From: Rhodoligotrophos appendicifer
GTDB taxonomy: Bacteria > Pseudomonadota > Alphaproteobacteria > Rhizobiales > Im1
DNA length: 64,000 bases
Assembly (NCBI RefSeq): GCF_007474605.1
Contig: NZ_VHKL01000007.1
Coordinates: 186,001-250,000, forward strand
Reading direction: 5' to 3'
Below the pieces are notes generated by a model that saw only the letters and a program-made list of their open reading frames with translations, was not told the origin of the DNA and made no database searches. Shown in pieces: positions 26,633 to 36,530 of this stretch. Each line of letters starts with the position of its first letter. Positions within the stretch are counted from its first letter, which is position 1. A program made the position numbers and the translations under genes.

Positions 26633-28030
26633 ATGGCTGACACCTCCTTTGACGTGATCATCATCGGCTCGGGCCCCGGCGGTTATGTGACCGCCATCCG
26701 CTCGGCCCAGCTCGGCTTCAAGACAGCCGTCGTCGAAGAGAAGGAGCTCGGCGGCATCTGCCTGAACTGGGGCTGCATCCCGACCAAAGCCCTGCTGCGC
26801 TCGGCGGAGATCTATCATTATCTGCAGCATCCCAGCGACTACGGACTATCGGCGGAGAATGTGCGCTTTGATACGGCCGCCGTGGTGAAACGTTCCCGCA
26901 ACGTGGCGGCACAGCTTAGCCGCGGCGTCGCCTTCCTGATGAAAAAGAACAAGATCACCGTGATCGACGGCCGCGGTCGTCTCAAGGGGGCAGGGACGGT
27001 GGCGGTGACAAAGGACGGCAAGCCGGTTGGCGATTACAAGGCCAAGCATATCATCTTGGCGACGGGCGCACGGCCACGCGCATTGCCCGGGATGGAACCC
27101 GACAAGGCGCTGATCTGGACCTATTTCGAGGCCATGGTGCCGGAAAAAATGCCGGCAAAACTGCTGGTCATCGGTTCAGGCGCCATCGGTATCGAATTCG
27201 CTTCATTCTACCGGACGATGGGTTCGGACGTCACGGTCGTTGAGGTGCTCCCGCAGATCCTGCCGGTTGAAGATGCGGAGATTGCTGCACATGCCCGTAA
27301 ACGCTTCGAGAAGCAGGGCATCAAGATCATTACAGGCGCCAAGGTCACAAGCCTGAAAAAGGCTGCCGACAGCGTGACCGCGATGATCGACGATGGCAAG
27401 TCAAGCCAGGAAATCACCGCCGATCGTGTCATTTCAGCGGTTGGCGTAGTGGGCAATGTGGAGGATCTTGGACTCGAGAGCACGAAGGTGAAGATCGAAC
27501 GCGGCCTCATCATCGCTGACGCGTTCGGCCGGACTGCAGAACGGGGCATCTATGCGATTGGCGACGTCTCTGGAACCCCGATGCTGGCGCACAAGGCGGA
27601 GCATGAGGGCGTGGTCTGTATCGAGCAGATTGCCGGCCTTCAGCCACATCCTCTCGACAAACTGAAAATACCGGGCTGCACCTACAGCCAGCCGCAGATC
27701 GCCTCGGTCGGCCTGACGGAAGCGCGAGCCAAAGAGGCGGGGCATGACGTCCGGGTTGGACGCTTCCCCTTCATCGGCAATGGCAAGGCCATTGCACTGG
27801 GCGAACCGGAGGGCATGGTCAAGACCATCTTCGACAAGAAGACAGGCCAGCTCCTGGGCGCCCATATGGTGGGGGCCGAGGTGACTGAACTGATCCAGGG
27901 ATTCGTCATCGCCATGAACCTCGAGACGACGGAAGAGGAGCTGATGCATAGTGTGTTCCCCCATCCTACCCTGTCTGAAATGATGCATGAGTCGGTGCTT
28001 GACGCTTATGGACGCGTCATCCACATGTGA
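26633..28030 (+). CDS. lpd: Dihydrolipoyl dehydrogenase (E3)
   Basis: 465 residues. FAD-binding IIIGSGPGGYVTAIRSAQLG is at 9-28, and the redox-active disulfide is C43-C48 in GGICLNWGCIPTK. The NAD-binding VIGSGAIGIEFASFY lies near 180. The C-terminal dimerisation domain carries the catalytic His-Glu in the HPHPTLSE-type motif FPHPTLSEMMHE. It reoxidises dihydrolipoamide with NAD. The gene belongs to the pdh operon, so it mainly serves the pyruvate dehydrogenase complex; other copies for the 2-oxoglutarate complex may exist elsewhere. Confidence 0.97.
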   Translation: MADTSFDVIIIGSGPGGYVTAIRSAQLGFKTAVVEEKELGGICLNWGCIPTKALLRSAEIYHYLQHPSDYGLSAENVRFDTAAVVKRSRNVAAQLSRGVAFLMKKNKITVIDGRGRLKGAGTVAVTKDGKPVGDYKAKHIILATGARPRALPGMEPDKALIWTYFEAMVPEKMPAKLLVIGSGAIGIEFASFYRTMGSDVTVVEVLPQILPVEDAEIAAHARKRFEKQGIKIITGAKVTSLKKAADSVTAMIDDGKSSQEITADRVISAVGVVGNVEDLGLESTKVKIERGLIIADAFGRTAERGIYAIGDVSGTPMLAHKAEHEGVVCIEQIAGLQPHPLDKLKIPGCTYSQPQIASVGLTEARAKEAGHDVRVGRFPFIGNGKAIALGEPEGMVKTIFDKKTGQLLGAHMVGAEVTELIQGFVIAMNLETTEEELMHSVFPHPTLSEMMHESVLDAYGRVIHM

Positions 28031-28074
28031 ACGGCGTTGCGGGCCGTTCCGCGTCTGACTGTCGGAGGATGATC

Positions 28075-28326
28075 ATGGAAGGTGTGGGTTGGATCAGCTG
28101 GATCATCATCGGACTGATCGCAGGGTGGATCGCAGAGAAGGTCACCAGCCGGGATCACGGGCTGCTGACAAATCTCGTGGTAGGCCTGATCGGCGGCGTG
28201 ATCGGTGGCTGGTTGTCAACGAAGCTCGGGCTCCAGGTTGCACCGGGTTTTTGGGGATCACTGCTGGTTGCGACGGCGGGAGCCATCATCCTCCTGTTCA
28301 TCGTCGGGATTTTCCGGCGTCGATAA
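28075..28326 (+). CDS. GlsB/YeaQ/YmgE family small membrane protein
   Basis: 83 residues from the ATG at 28075, with GGAGG six bases upstream. Three hydrophobic helices fill the protein: WISWIIIGLIAGWIAEKV, LLTNLVVGLIGGVIGGWLST and LLVATAGAIILLFIVGIF. The glycine-zipper pattern GLIGGVIGGW is the signature of this transglycosylase-associated/GlsB family. Function is unknown, though members are linked to stress. It lies between lpd and lipA, a position held in related genomes. A longer reading from 28027 has no ribosome binding site. Confidence 0.88.
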   Translation: MEGVGWISWIIIGLIAGWIAEKVTSRDHGLLTNLVVGLIGGVIGGWLSTKLGLQVAPGFWGSLLVATAGAIILLFIVGIFRRR

Positions 28327-28344
28327 AGCGAAGCGACCGAATTA

Positions 28345-29316
28345 ATGGTCAATCTCATCGACACGATCGACAAACGTACGGTCCGGCATCCCGAAAAGGC
28401 GCACAGGCCCGATAGTCCAGTGCTGAAGAAGCCTGACTGGATCCGTGTGCGCGCGCCGGGCTCGGCCGTCTATAACGAGACTCGGCAGATCGTTCGTGAA
28501 AACAAGCTCGTCACGGTCTGCGAGGAGGCAGGTTGTCCCAATATCGGCGAGTGCTGGTCGAAGAAGCACGCGACCTTCATGATCATGGGCGAGATCTGCA
28601 CGCGGGCCTGCGCCTTCTGCAACGTGCGAACCGGGTTGCCGCTGGCCCTTGACCCCCACGAGCCCCAAAGCGTCGCAGCCGCTGTTGGGAAGCTCGGCCT
28701 TGCCCACGTGGTCATCACCTCCGTCGACCGTGACGATCTCGATGATGGCGGCGCTCAGCATTTCGCCGCCGTGGTGGAGGCAATTCGAACGCTGAACCCG
28801 CTGACCACGATAGAGATCCTGACGCCCGACTTTCTACGCAAAGAGGGCGCCCTGAGGGTTGTGGTGGAAAGCGGCCCCGACGTGTTCAATCACAATCTCG
28901 AGACCGTCCCTTCGCATTATCTGAAAGTGCGGCCTGGGGCGCGCTATTTCCACTCCTTGCGGCTGCTTCAGCAAGTGAAAGAACTTGATCCCTCCATGTT
29001 CACAAAATCGGGGATCATGGTCGGGCTGGGCGAAACGCGGGAAGAAGTGCTGCAGGTGATGGACGACATGCGGGCCGCACAGATCGACTTCATCACGATC
29101 GGGCAGTATCTGCAGCCAACGCGGAAGCATATCGCGGTCGATCGCTTCGTCACCCCCGACGAGTTCAAGGCCTATGAGCAGATTGCCTATGCCAAAGGTT
29201 TTCTGATGGTCTCCTCAAGCCCGCTGACGCGCTCTTCGCATCATGCCGGAGACGATTTCGCGCGGTTGAGGGCGGCGCGTCAGGCAAAGCTGGCTGCCGC
29301 TTCGGCGGTGGGCTAG
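28345..29316 (+). CDS. lipA: Lipoyl synthase
   Basis: 323 residues. A radical SAM enzyme that inserts two sulfurs into octanoyl groups on lipoyl domains. The auxiliary cluster ligands C59, C64 and C70 occur in [13 protein letters not shown], and the radical SAM cluster ligands C85, C89 and C92 in CTRACAFC. The C-terminal [10 protein letters not shown] supplies the serine ligand of the auxiliary cluster. It sits 18 bases after the GlsB gene in the pdh cluster, next to the two lipoyl-domain proteins it modifies. The lipB partner is not in the window. Confidence 0.98.
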   Translation: MVNLIDTIDKRTVRHPEKAHRPDSPVLKKPDWIRVRAPGSAVYNETRQIVRENKLVTVCEEAGCPNIGECWSKKHATFMIMGEICTRACAFCNVRTGLPLALDPHEPQSVAAAVGKLGLAHVVITSVDRDDLDDGGAQHFAAVVEAIRTLNPLTTIEILTPDFLRKEGALRVVVESGPDVFNHNLETVPSHYLKVRPGARYFHSLRLLQQVKELDPSMFTKSGIMVGLGETREEVLQVMDDMRAAQIDFITIGQYLQPTRKHIAVDRFVTPDEFKAYEQIAYAKGFLMVSSSPLTRSSHHAGDDFARLRAARQAKLAAASAVG

Positions 29317-29319
29317 ATC

Positions 29320-29802
29320 ATGCGCGATTTTAAAACCAGTTACCGCATGCCTTATTCCGCGGAGGAAATGTTCGCTTTAGCCGCAGACATCCAACGCTAT
29401 CCCGAATTCGTGCCACTGTGCGAAAAGGCAATCATCCACGGGCGTAAGCCACTGCCATCAAATCGCGAAAGCGTCGATGCTTCGCTCATCGTGGGATATG
29501 AAAAGCTCCACCTTCATGAAACGTTCCGGAGCGACGTTACCCTGGATCCGGAGCACCTTCACATCACGTCGATCTCGACGACGGGACCCGTTAAGCAACT
29601 GCAGGCGGACTGGACCTTCGTGCCTCTCGGGGACATGGCCTCGCGCATCGATTTTAAAGTCGCCTATCAAATGCGGTCGATGCCGCTACAGATCCTGATG
29701 TCGGTCATGTTCGACAAGGCCTTCGGCAAAATCGCGCATGCCTTCAAGACCCGCGCAGACGCGGTTTATGGACAGAGTGCACCCGAAACGGCAAAAGCTT
29801 AG
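29320..29802 (+). CDS. COQ10/RatA-type START domain protein
   Basis: 160 residues of the polyketide-cyclase/START fold. DFKTSYRMPYSAEEMFALAA, YPEFVPLCEKA and the C-terminal FGKIAHAFKTRADAVYG match the COQ10-RatA family. In alphaproteobacteria the member next to lipA is thought to bind ubiquinone and help its use in respiration, as mitochondrial Coq10 does; the RatA toxin label fits E. coli only. It starts 3 bases after lipA. Its TAG at 29800-29802 overlaps the TAA of the convergent methyltransferase gene by four bases. Confidence 0.9.
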   Translation: MRDFKTSYRMPYSAEEMFALAADIQRYPEFVPLCEKAIIHGRKPLPSNRESVDASLIVGYEKLHLHETFRSDVTLDPEHLHITSISTTGPVKQLQADWTFVPLGDMASRIDFKVAYQMRSMPLQILMSVMFDKAFGKIAHAFKTRADAVYGQSAPETAKA

Positions 29803-30761
29803 ACGCTATCCGGCCGACGTTTGCGCAAGACAAAACACACTTTATTGGAAAACAGTTCATTCTCCGGATAGGCTTTGAGCTCGCGAGCAAGTTCGGGCGA
29901 GAGGTAGGCGCGTCCGAGATCAGGCTCGAGGGCGCGGTCTTCGAGAATGTCGAATTTGTGCGAGAACACCTCACGAAATTCCCGACGGGACAGTCTGTTC
30001 AGAACCGTGTCGGCCAGTGGAGTCGATCGACGCAGATGCTGCCAAGCGGCCCCAGGATCGGGTGTACCCCGTCTCACCTCGTCATCATACCATTCCGGAT
30101 CGTGACTGCCGGTGATGCCTGTAAAAATCAGAGGCTTGATAATGGCGATACCGTGATCGGCGAGGTTTTCTGCCATGCGCAGGAGGACCCTTTCCAATTG
30201 CGGCCGCGGGATATGCTCGAACACGTCCTCCGAATAAATGACATCAAACTCGCCTGTCGTCCTCGCCCAAGTCTCCGGCAGGGCGGCGTCTCCGACGAGC
30301 ATGCGGGACCAGGGAAATTCAAACGTCGTCTGAAAACTCCGCTCCCAGGCCAAAATGAAATCGCGCCAGATGGATCTATCGAACAGAGCACTTCTTACCG
30401 CCGTCTTCGCTGCCCGGACCGCTCCATTGGTTCTCGCGATGTCCATGAGCCGTGAGGTCCCCGGCCGATATTGCGGAAGCTCAAGGTCAAGACCCCGAAC
30501 ATCCATTCTAGCGCCATGCATCCACAGCAAACGGAAGGGAAACTGGCCAAAGCCGACTTCCAGGACGCGGGATGTTGTCAGGTCCACCCCATAGCGGCTG
30601 GCGAGGCGCCGGTCGTCTTCCAGCTCCCGATCCGCACGAGCAGAATCGAAATTGCGCCGGTACCCCGATCCATAGAGCTTGAGAAGCTTCCAGAGGTAAA
30701 AAGCGCGTCTCGCCGGCCCGATCTCCGAGGAGGAAGACGCCGTTTGCGGATCGTTGTGCAT
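29799..30761 (-). CDS. SAM-dependent methyltransferase, substrate unknown
   Basis: About 320 residues from the ATG at 30761; an in-frame start at 30797 adds 12 residues. The SAM site is in RVLEVGFGQFPFRLLWMHGA followed by the acidic turn DVRGLDLELP. A later segment, FDVIYSEDVFEHIPRPQLER, is the post-II/III motif of class I methyltransferases, and AIIKPLIFTGITGSHDPEWY resembles proteins that modify sugars or surface polymers. No neighbouring pathway explains it. It converges on the COQ10-like gene with overlapping stops and lies behind the rluC-like gene, possibly co-transcribed with it. Confidence 0.82.
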   Translation of the reverse strand: MHNDPQTASSSSEIGPARRAFYLWKLLKLYGSGYRRNFDSARADRELEDDRRLASRYGVDLTTSRVLEVGFGQFPFRLLWMHGARMDVRGLDLELPQYRPGTSRLMDIARTNGAVRAAKTAVRSALFDRSIWRDFILAWERSFQTTFEFPWSRMLVGDAALPETWARTTGEFDVIYSEDVFEHIPRPQLERVLLRMAENLADHGIAIIKPLIFTGITGSHDPEWYDDEVRRGTPDPGAAWQHLRRSTPLADTVLNRLSRREFREVFSHKFDILEDRALEPDLGRAYLSPELARELKAYPENELFSNKVCFVLRKRRPDSV

Positions 30762-30823
30762 GGTTCCGAGCTGCCCCCAACCGGTTCCGATACGCAAGTG
30801 TAGAGGAAGACGGTGACGGTAGG

Positions 30824-31810
30824 CTAGCCCCGTTCGGCAAAGACCTTGAATGGATCTTCCGCGCCTGGTTCGAAGTCAAAATATCGCAGAGCTTTGCACA
30901 TATGCGCCGGAGGCTCAGCGATCAGGCGGAGCCCGCCGCGGCGGGGATGGGGTAAAGTAAGTCCCCGGGCATGAAGATGGAGAACTGGATCCAGATCGTC
31001 CGAAATAAAGGCGTCTTCGCCGCCATATTTACGGTCGCCAAGGATGGGATGACCAATCGCGGCCATGTGGGCCCGCAATTGATGAGTGCGCCCCGTGCGA
31101 GGGCTCAAGGCGACGAAAGCCGCTCTTTGTCCGGCGTGCGCGAGGACTGTGTAGTCGGTAACCGCGTTCTGGGCCTCTTCATCCTCGGGATCAGACACCT
31201 CGACACGCTGGTCACCGGCGCGTCCGGCTTTTTTCAATGCCGCGTCGATCGTTCCCGAATGGGGTCGGGGCACGCCGCGGACGAAGGCCCAATAGACTTT
31301 AAGGGCCTCCCTCGATTTGAAGCTGCGGCCCAGAGCAGCAGCAGCTGTTCGGTTGCGGGCGAGGAGAAGGATACCACTGGTGTCGCGGTCGAGCCGATGA
31401 ACGAGCCGGGGCCGTTCCTCGGCATCGAAAACCAGTGCGTCCAGCATGCCATCGATGTGTCGCTCAGTCTTCGTGCCACCCTGGACGGCAAGGCCCGAGG
31501 GCTTGTTCAGGGCCAGCACCTCAGGGTCGCGATGGATGACCAGCGATTGGAGCAGGCGTATGTCCTCGGGGCGGATCTTCGGTGAAGCCTTATTGGCCGG
31601 GGCTTGGGTCAGCGGAGGAACCCGCACCGCTTGGCCCTTCGCAATCCGATCGGCCGCCTTCGCGCGGCTGCCATCAAGGCGCACCTGACCCTTTCGCAGA
31701 AGCTTCTCCAAAGCGCCATGGTTGAGCTCCGGGTAATGCGCCTTGAACCAGCGGTCCAGACGCATTCCGTCCTCGTCACTCGAAACGGTGATAATAGCTA
31801 CTCCGCTCAT
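30824..31810 (-). CDS. RluC/RluD family 23S rRNA pseudouridine synthase
   Basis: 328 residues. An N-terminal S4 RNA-binding domain (residues 12-75, RLDRWFKAHYPELNHGALEK) is followed by the RsuA/RluA catalytic domain. The catalytic aspartate lies in VHRLDRDTSGILLLARN near residue 138, and GRTHQLRAHMAAIGHPILGD closes the active site. An S4 domain with this layout fits RluC or RluD, which modify U955/2504/2580 or helix 69 of 23S rRNA. I lean to RluC because of length and neighbours but cannot separate them with certainty. The gene is 21 bases behind rarA. Confidence 0.9.
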   Translation of the reverse strand: MSGVAIITVSSDEDGMRLDRWFKAHYPELNHGALEKLLRKGQVRLDGSRAKAADRIAKGQAVRVPPLTQAPANKASPKIRPEDIRLLQSLVIHRDPEVLALNKPSGLAVQGGTKTERHIDGMLDALVFDAEERPRLVHRLDRDTSGILLLARNRTAAAALGRSFKSREALKVYWAFVRGVPRPHSGTIDAALKKAGRAGDQRVEVSDPEDEEAQNAVTDYTVLAHAGQRAAFVALSPRTGRTHQLRAHMAAIGHPILGDRKYGGEDAFISDDLDPVLHLHARGLTLPHPRRGGLRLIAEPPAHMCKALRYFDFEPGAEDPFKVFAERG

Positions 31811-31831
31811 GCCGTTCGTCCCGGTCCCTTG

Positions 31832-33160
31832 CTACGCGTCCGCTTTGCCGTCTGCCTGGCGGGTTTGCCTGAGCTTCGCCCAATAATCGAGCCTCTTGCG
31901 GATCTCGCGCTCGAAACCGCGCTCAGGGGGCTCGTAATACTTCTGACGGCCCATGCCGTCGGGAAAATAGTCCTGGCCCGAGAAGGCGTCAGGTGCATCA
32001 TGGTCGTAGTCGTAGCCTGACCCGTAGCCTTGGCCCTTCATCAACTTGGTCGGCGCGTTCAAGATGTGCATCGGTGGAGACAGGGATCCGGTCTCCTTGG
32101 CGTTTCGCGTGGCTGCCTTAAACGCCTTATAGCCCGCATTCGATTTGGGCGCGGTCGCCAAATAGATCACCGCCTGCGCGAGGGCCAACTCGCCCTCAGG
32201 AGAGCCGAGAAAGTCATAGGTATCCTTAGCAGCAATCGTCTGCACCAGGGCCTGGGGATCGGCCAACCCAATGTCCTCTATGGCCATTCGGACCAAGCGG
32301 CGCGCCAGATAGAGAGGATCTTCGCCGGCGACAAGCATCCGTGCCAGGTAATAGAGCGAGGCGTCCGGGTCGGATCCACGGACGGCTTTGTGTAGTGCCG
32401 AAATGAGATTGTAGTGACCGTCACGCGATTTGTCGTAAAGCGGCATGCGACGCTGCACGATGTCAGCAAGGCCGGCAGAATCGAGCCTGTCTTCCGACCT
32501 GATTACGGTCGCAAAGACTTCTTCCGCCATATTCAGCAAGTAGCGTCCATCGCCGTCAGCAAGCTGCAACAGGGCTGCGCGGGCATCCTGGTCCAGGGGC
32601 AAAGGCCGCCCCTCATAGGTTTCGGCGCGGGTCAGCAACAGGTCCAACGCACCCGTATCAAGGCGACGTAGCGTCAACACCTGTGATCGTGACAGCAAAG
32701 CGGCGTTCAGTTCAAAGGAGGGGTTCTCCGTCGTCGCCCCGACCAGGGTGATGGTGCCGTCCTCCATCACCGGCAGAAAACTGTCCTGCTGGGTGCGGTT
32801 GAAGCGGTGAATCTCGTCGATGAACAGCAGGGTGCCACGACCCTGCTGTCGGTTACCGCGCGCCGACTCGAACGCCTTCTTGAGGTCCTGCACGCCGGAA
32901 AATATCGCCGACATCTGTACGAACACAAGATTGGCTTCCCGCGCCAGAAGGCGGGCGATGGTTGTCTTGCCTGTCCCTGGTGGTCCCCAAAGAATGACGG
33001 AAGAGAACCGTCCAGCCCGCAACATGCGGGTGATGATGCCGTCATCGCCGACCAGATGATCCTGGCCGACCACTTCCGACAGAGTTTCAGGACGCAAGCG
33101 ATCTGCCAAAGGCCGCGGCGCCTCGCGCTCCAGTCCAGCCGCCTCAAACAGATTGCTCAT
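31832..33160 (-). CDS. rarA: Replication-associated recombination protein A (AAA ATPase)
   Basis: 442 residues, the normal length of RarA/MgsA. Walker A GPPGTGKT is at 59-66 and Walker [12 protein letters not shown] near 110-120. Sensor 1 [20 protein letters not shown] follows. The C-terminal half has DRDALRCAR-type helices and the family ending with the [21 protein letters not shown] segment. RarA acts at stalled replication forks with the clamp-loader fold. The gene is 19 bases behind the Do-family protease gene and 21 bases before the rluC-like gene, a conserved Hyphomicrobiales order. Confidence 0.96.
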   Translation of the reverse strand: MSNLFEAAGLEREAPRPLADRLRPETLSEVVGQDHLVGDDGIITRMLRAGRFSSVILWGPPGTGKTTIARLLAREANLVFVQMSAIFSGVQDLKKAFESARGNRQQGRGTLLFIDEIHRFNRTQQDSFLPVMEDGTITLVGATTENPSFELNAALLSRSQVLTLRRLDTGALDLLLTRAETYEGRPLPLDQDARAALLQLADGDGRYLLNMAEEVFATVIRSEDRLDSAGLADIVQRRMPLYDKSRDGHYNLISALHKAVRGSDPDASLYYLARMLVAGEDPLYLARRLVRMAIEDIGLADPQALVQTIAAKDTYDFLGSPEGELALAQAVIYLATAPKSNAGYKAFKAATRNAKETGSLSPPMHILNAPTKLMKGQGYGSGYDYDHDAPDAFSGQDYFPDGMGRQKYYEPPERGFEREIRKRLDYWAKLRQTRQADGKADA

Positions 33161-33179
33161 GCCGTCGACATACCTTGCC

Positions 33180-34586
33180 TCAGCCGCCGAAGCGAGATGA
33201 GATCACCCGTCCATCGCGTTCGATCGTGACTGCCCAGCCACTGGTGCCGTCAGCGATGGCGCGAACGACATCATCGACCGAAGCCATTTCACGGCCGTTG
33301 ATCTCGCGCAACACATCTCCCGGACGAAAGCCCAGGCGACTCGCGGGGCCGCGTTTCAGATCAGTGACGATCACCCCTTTCTGCGGCTTCTTGACGCCAA
33401 GTTCATCGGCCAAGGCCGGTGACAGGTTGCTAATGACAAGACCGCTTAGGGGCGTTCGACCGGTCAAGGTGGTCTCATTGCGGGGCGGCACCTCTGGAGC
33501 GGCGATCAAGGTGACGTCGGCACTTCGCCGCTTTCCGTCGCGGAGATAATCGACCTTCGCGCTCGACCCCACCCGCAACATCGAGAAACGGTAGGTCGCC
33601 GCGGCTGGGCTGTCGATCGACTTGCCGTCCACATCGATGACGACATCGCCCCGTTTCAGTCCCGCCTTGAGCAAGGGGGAGGCCGGATGGCCATCGACCA
33701 CAACGGCGCCGCTGGGCAGCTTCATACCAAGGGAATCCGCGATGTCGGGAGTGATGTCCTGCAATTCCACGCCCAACCAGGGACGGATGATCTTACCCCC
33801 GGCGCGGGCAGACTCCACAACCAGCCTGACTGTGTCGGCGGGAATGGCGAAGCCGATGCCGATGGAGCCGCCCGAGCGTGAATAAATCGCCGTATTGATG
33901 CCGACGAGGCGTCCGTTCATGTCTACCAGGGGCCCTCCGGAATTGCCGGGATTGATGGCGGCATCGGTCTGGATGAAGAACTGGTAGTCATTGATGCCCA
34001 CGGCTGTGCGTGCCACCGCCGATACAATGCCGCTGGTCACCGTCTGGCCCACGCCGAACGGATTGCCGATGGCCAGGACCAGGTCTCCGACCTCCAGATC
34101 ATCGCTGTCGTCGAAGGCGAGGCTGGGGAGTGCGGCTCCCTCTGCGTCAATCTTGAGGACGGCGAGATCGGTGCGTTCATCTGACAGCAGCACCTTGGCC
34201 TCAAATTCTCTCTTATCCGACAGCACAACCAAAATGTCAGATCCCTCACCGACGACGTGGTTGTTCGTCACGATCAGACCGTCAGAACTGACAATAGCAC
34301 CGGATCCCAAAGACCGCTCAACGCGCTCGCGTGGCACGCCAAAGCCGCCATTATTACCAAAGAAGCGCTGGAAGAATGGATCCTGAAAGATCGAGTTCAT
34401 ACCCTGGGAGCGGACCACACGACGGGCATAAATGTTCACCACCGCCGGTGCCGTGGATTTTACGATTGGCGAGAAGGAAAGCTGCAATTCCTGCCGCGTT
34501 TCCGGCACCTGTCTCTCCTGTGCTTGCACAGGAGAGATCAGGATGCAGGCCACCATACTGGCGAGCAGGGTTCGGAGCATTGTCAT
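33180..34586 (-). CDS. Do family serine endoprotease (DegP/DegQ-like)
   Basis: 468 residues with a signal peptide (residues 1-22, cleavage after SPVQA). The chymotrypsin-like triad is H110 in TNNHVVGEG, D140 in RTDLAVLKI and S216 in NPGNSGGPLVD. Two PDZ domains follow, around 265-360 (GKIIRPWLGVELQDITPDIA) and 380-465 (SGLVISNLSPALADELG). It should degrade or chaperone misfolded periplasmic proteins. The ATG at 34586 or the one at 34580 may be used. First gene of a probable run protease-rarA-rluC on the minus strand. Confidence 0.93.
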   Translation of the reverse strand: MTMLRTLLASMVACILISPVQAQERQVPETRQELQLSFSPIVKSTAPAVVNIYARRVVRSQGMNSIFQDPFFQRFFGNNGGFGVPRERVERSLGSGAIVSSDGLIVTNNHVVGEGSDILVVLSDKREFEAKVLLSDERTDLAVLKIDAEGAALPSLAFDDSDDLEVGDLVLAIGNPFGVGQTVTSGIVSAVARTAVGINDYQFFIQTDAAINPGNSGGPLVDMNGRLVGINTAIYSRSGGSIGIGFAIPADTVRLVVESARAGGKIIRPWLGVELQDITPDIADSLGMKLPSGAVVVDGHPASPLLKAGLKRGDVVIDVDGKSIDSPAAATYRFSMLRVGSSAKVDYLRDGKRRSADVTLIAAPEVPPRNETTLTGRTPLSGLVISNLSPALADELGVKKPQKGVIVTDLKRGPASRLGFRPGDVLREINGREMASVDDVVRAIADGTSGWAVTIERDGRVISSRFGG

Positions 34587-34671
34587 ACGCGCGATTCCTC
34601 GAGGCTAGATCCGGTCACGATGTGTTCCGGCTTCAGTAAATGGGGATCAAGGCGGATCCATGCAAAAGGCA

Positions 34672-35112
34672 TCAGCGCCGATCAATTTTAGTCGAGAGCA
34701 CAACGGCCGATTCCGTCCGGGTCACCCCTTGAATCTGCCCGATCTCGTCGAGCAGCCGGTCAAGATCCTGAGTCGAATTGGTTCTCAACATCGCGACGAT
34801 GTCGTATTTTCCGCTGACTGTATAAAGCTGCTCCACGGGGCTAAGCTTGCCCAGTGTGCGGACAACATCCAGGCTACGGCGCGGCTCGATTTCTATTGTC
34901 ACAAAAGCCTTTAAAGCCGCCTGTTCGACCTGATCGCCGAGCTTTACGGCGTAGCCTGCAATGATACCTCGGGATTCAAGCCGCTTGAGCCTGTCCTGAA
35001 CCGTGGAGCGTGACAGGCCCAATTTGCGGGCCAGTGTGGTCACTGATTCCCGCGCGTTCAAACGTAGTGCCGAAAGGAGTTCCTGATCTTTTGCAGTGAG
35101 GGCGTTCGACAT
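34672..35112 (-). CDS. Lrp/AsnC family transcriptional regulator
   Basis: 146 residues. The N-terminal helix-turn-helix spans residues 8-55 (RKLGLSRSTVQDRLKRLESR) and the C-terminal RAM/ligand-binding domain about 65-140 (VEQLYTVSGKYDIVAMLRT), with the glycine-aspartate turn that binds amino acids. It is divergent from a PLP-dependent decarboxylase of the ornithine/lysine type, with 124 bases between. Lrp-type regulators usually control a divergent amino-acid gene, so control of the decarboxylase by a basic amino acid is a reasonable inference. Its stop is 85 bases upstream of the protease gene. Confidence 0.92.
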   Translation of the reverse strand: MSNALTAKDQELLSALRLNARESVTTLARKLGLSRSTVQDRLKRLESRGIIAGYAVKLGDQVEQAALKAFVTIEIEPRRSLDVVRTLGKLSPVEQLYTVSGKYDIVAMLRTNSTQDLDRLLDEIGQIQGVTRTESAVVLSTKIDRR

Positions 35113-35236
35113 GTTGGGGCAAGCTTATGACAGATTCACGGGCAATCCGTCAAAGTCGCGCAATCTGTCGTCTATTTGTCGGGCGGAAACTGACCGAGTG
35201 TTGGGGCGAAGCTGATCCACATTCGAGAGTGCGCCT
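35113..35236. promoter_or_regulatory. Divergent promoter region of the Lrp regulator and decarboxylase
   Basis: 124 bases separate the two start codons. The tract GACAGATTCACGGGCAATCC and the AATCTGTCGTC that follows contain the near-inverse words CAGATT and AATCTG, at about 35129-35134 and 35161-35166. Such pairs are typical of Lrp-family operators, but I did not find a full consensus site. Confidence 0.35.
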
Positions 35237-36448
35237 GTGAACCTGACCCTATCCGATACCCTTGCGCGGACACATTCATCGCAGGTGCCGCATGCGCAAA
35301 CATATGGAGCGGCGTACAGAGATGCTGCTGAGGCAGCAGACCTGCTGGAGCCGGACGAACCGATACTTTGCGTCGCCCCTTCGCGGCTTGCCACCGCACT
35401 CCACAGGTTCATCTTAGGGTTTCCGGGAGAGGTGAGCTACGCTGTCAAAGCCAACCCTTCTGAGTGCATCCTGCGCGTCATGGCGCAAGGAACGATCACT
35501 TTCGACACGGCTTCGGTATCGGAGATCGCACTGGTCAAGAGCATTGCACCACGGGCAGTCTGCCACTACCACAATCCGGTCAAATCGGCGCAGGAGATCC
35601 GTGACGCGTACCGGGAATTCGGGATCCGACGATTTGCTGTCGACCACGCCGGTGAACTCGAGAAAATCGTCGCGGTTATCGGGGCTGATACGACGGTGGA
35701 GATTGCCGTCCGCTTTCGTCTCCCACCGCATCAGGCGGCGGTCCACAGCTTCGGCTCGAAATTCGGCGCCACTCCAGCCGAAGCCGCGGAGTTGCTCCAG
35801 CTCGTGAGCAGCCTAGGCTACAAACCCATTCTCACCTTTCATCCGGGGTCGCAATGTCTCGAGCCTTCGGCCTATTCACACCATATCAAGGGCGCGGCAG
35901 AGATTTCGCGAAGGGCTGGAATTCGTCTGCACGCGCTAAATGTGGGCGGGGGATTTCCGGTTGCCTACCCTCGGCTGGACACGCCCGAACTGGACCTGTT
36001 CTTTGCAGCCATTCGGACGGCAGTCGAGGAGGAATTTCCGCAGTGGCGGCCCCGTCTTGAAGCGGAACCCGGCCGGGCACTGGTTGCGGAGGCCGTTTCG
36101 CTGTTGACGCGCGTGAAGCTGGTCAAGCCGGAGACGGGCGAAGTGTTCCTGAATGATGGGATTTATGGAACACTGATGGAGTACAGCCAGACGGAGCAGT
36201 TGTTGCCCCGTGTACGGCTGATAAGACGAAGTTTTTCAGGGCATCGGGACTTCAGCATCTTCGGGCCCACTTGCGATCCGTTGGACAGGCTGCCAACCCC
36301 ACTGTCCCTGCCGGCGGATATACAGGACGGCGATTATCTGGAATTTGGCACTCTTGGTGCTTACGGTTCGGCCACTGCCACGCGCTTCAATGGCTATGGC
36401 GGCACTCAGACGGTGATTGTGGAGGACGCGTTCAGCGCAGACAGTTGA
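35237..36448 (+). CDS. Type III PLP-dependent decarboxylase (ornithine/lysine type)
   Basis: 403 residues starting at a GTG. This is the alanine-racemase-fold decarboxylase group. The PLP lysine is K71 in SYAVKANP, the glycine-rich phosphate loop is NVGGGFP at 245-251, the EPGR motif is at 287-290, and the substrate-site cysteine is C356 in GPTCDPLD. These match eukaryote-like ornithine decarboxylases and bacterial lysine/ornithine decarboxylases, producing putrescine or cadaverine; diaminopimelate decarboxylase is less likely because its specificity residues differ. Neighbouring divergent Lrp gene suggests amino-acid control. The GTG start has only a weak GAGAG site upstream. Confidence 0.88.
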   Translation: MNLTLSDTLARTHSSQVPHAQTYGAAYRDAAEAADLLEPDEPILCVAPSRLATALHRFILGFPGEVSYAVKANPSECILRVMAQGTITFDTASVSEIALVKSIAPRAVCHYHNPVKSAQEIRDAYREFGIRRFAVDHAGELEKIVAVIGADTTVEIAVRFRLPPHQAAVHSFGSKFGATPAEAAELLQLVSSLGYKPILTFHPGSQCLEPSAYSHHIKGAAEISRRAGIRLHALNVGGGFPVAYPRLDTPELDLFFAAIRTAVEEEFPQWRPRLEAEPGRALVAEAVSLLTRVKLVKPETGEVFLNDGIYGTLMEYSQTEQLLPRVRLIRRSFSGHRDFSIFGPTCDPLDRLPTPLSLPADIQDGDYLEFGTLGAYGSATATRFNGYGGTQTVIVEDAFSADS

Positions 36449-36530
36449 AGGCACAATTCCCGATCTGTACTTGCAAATTGCCTCGGCGCCCGCCTTCTTG
36501 ATGCCAACCAAGACAAGAGGTTGTGCATCA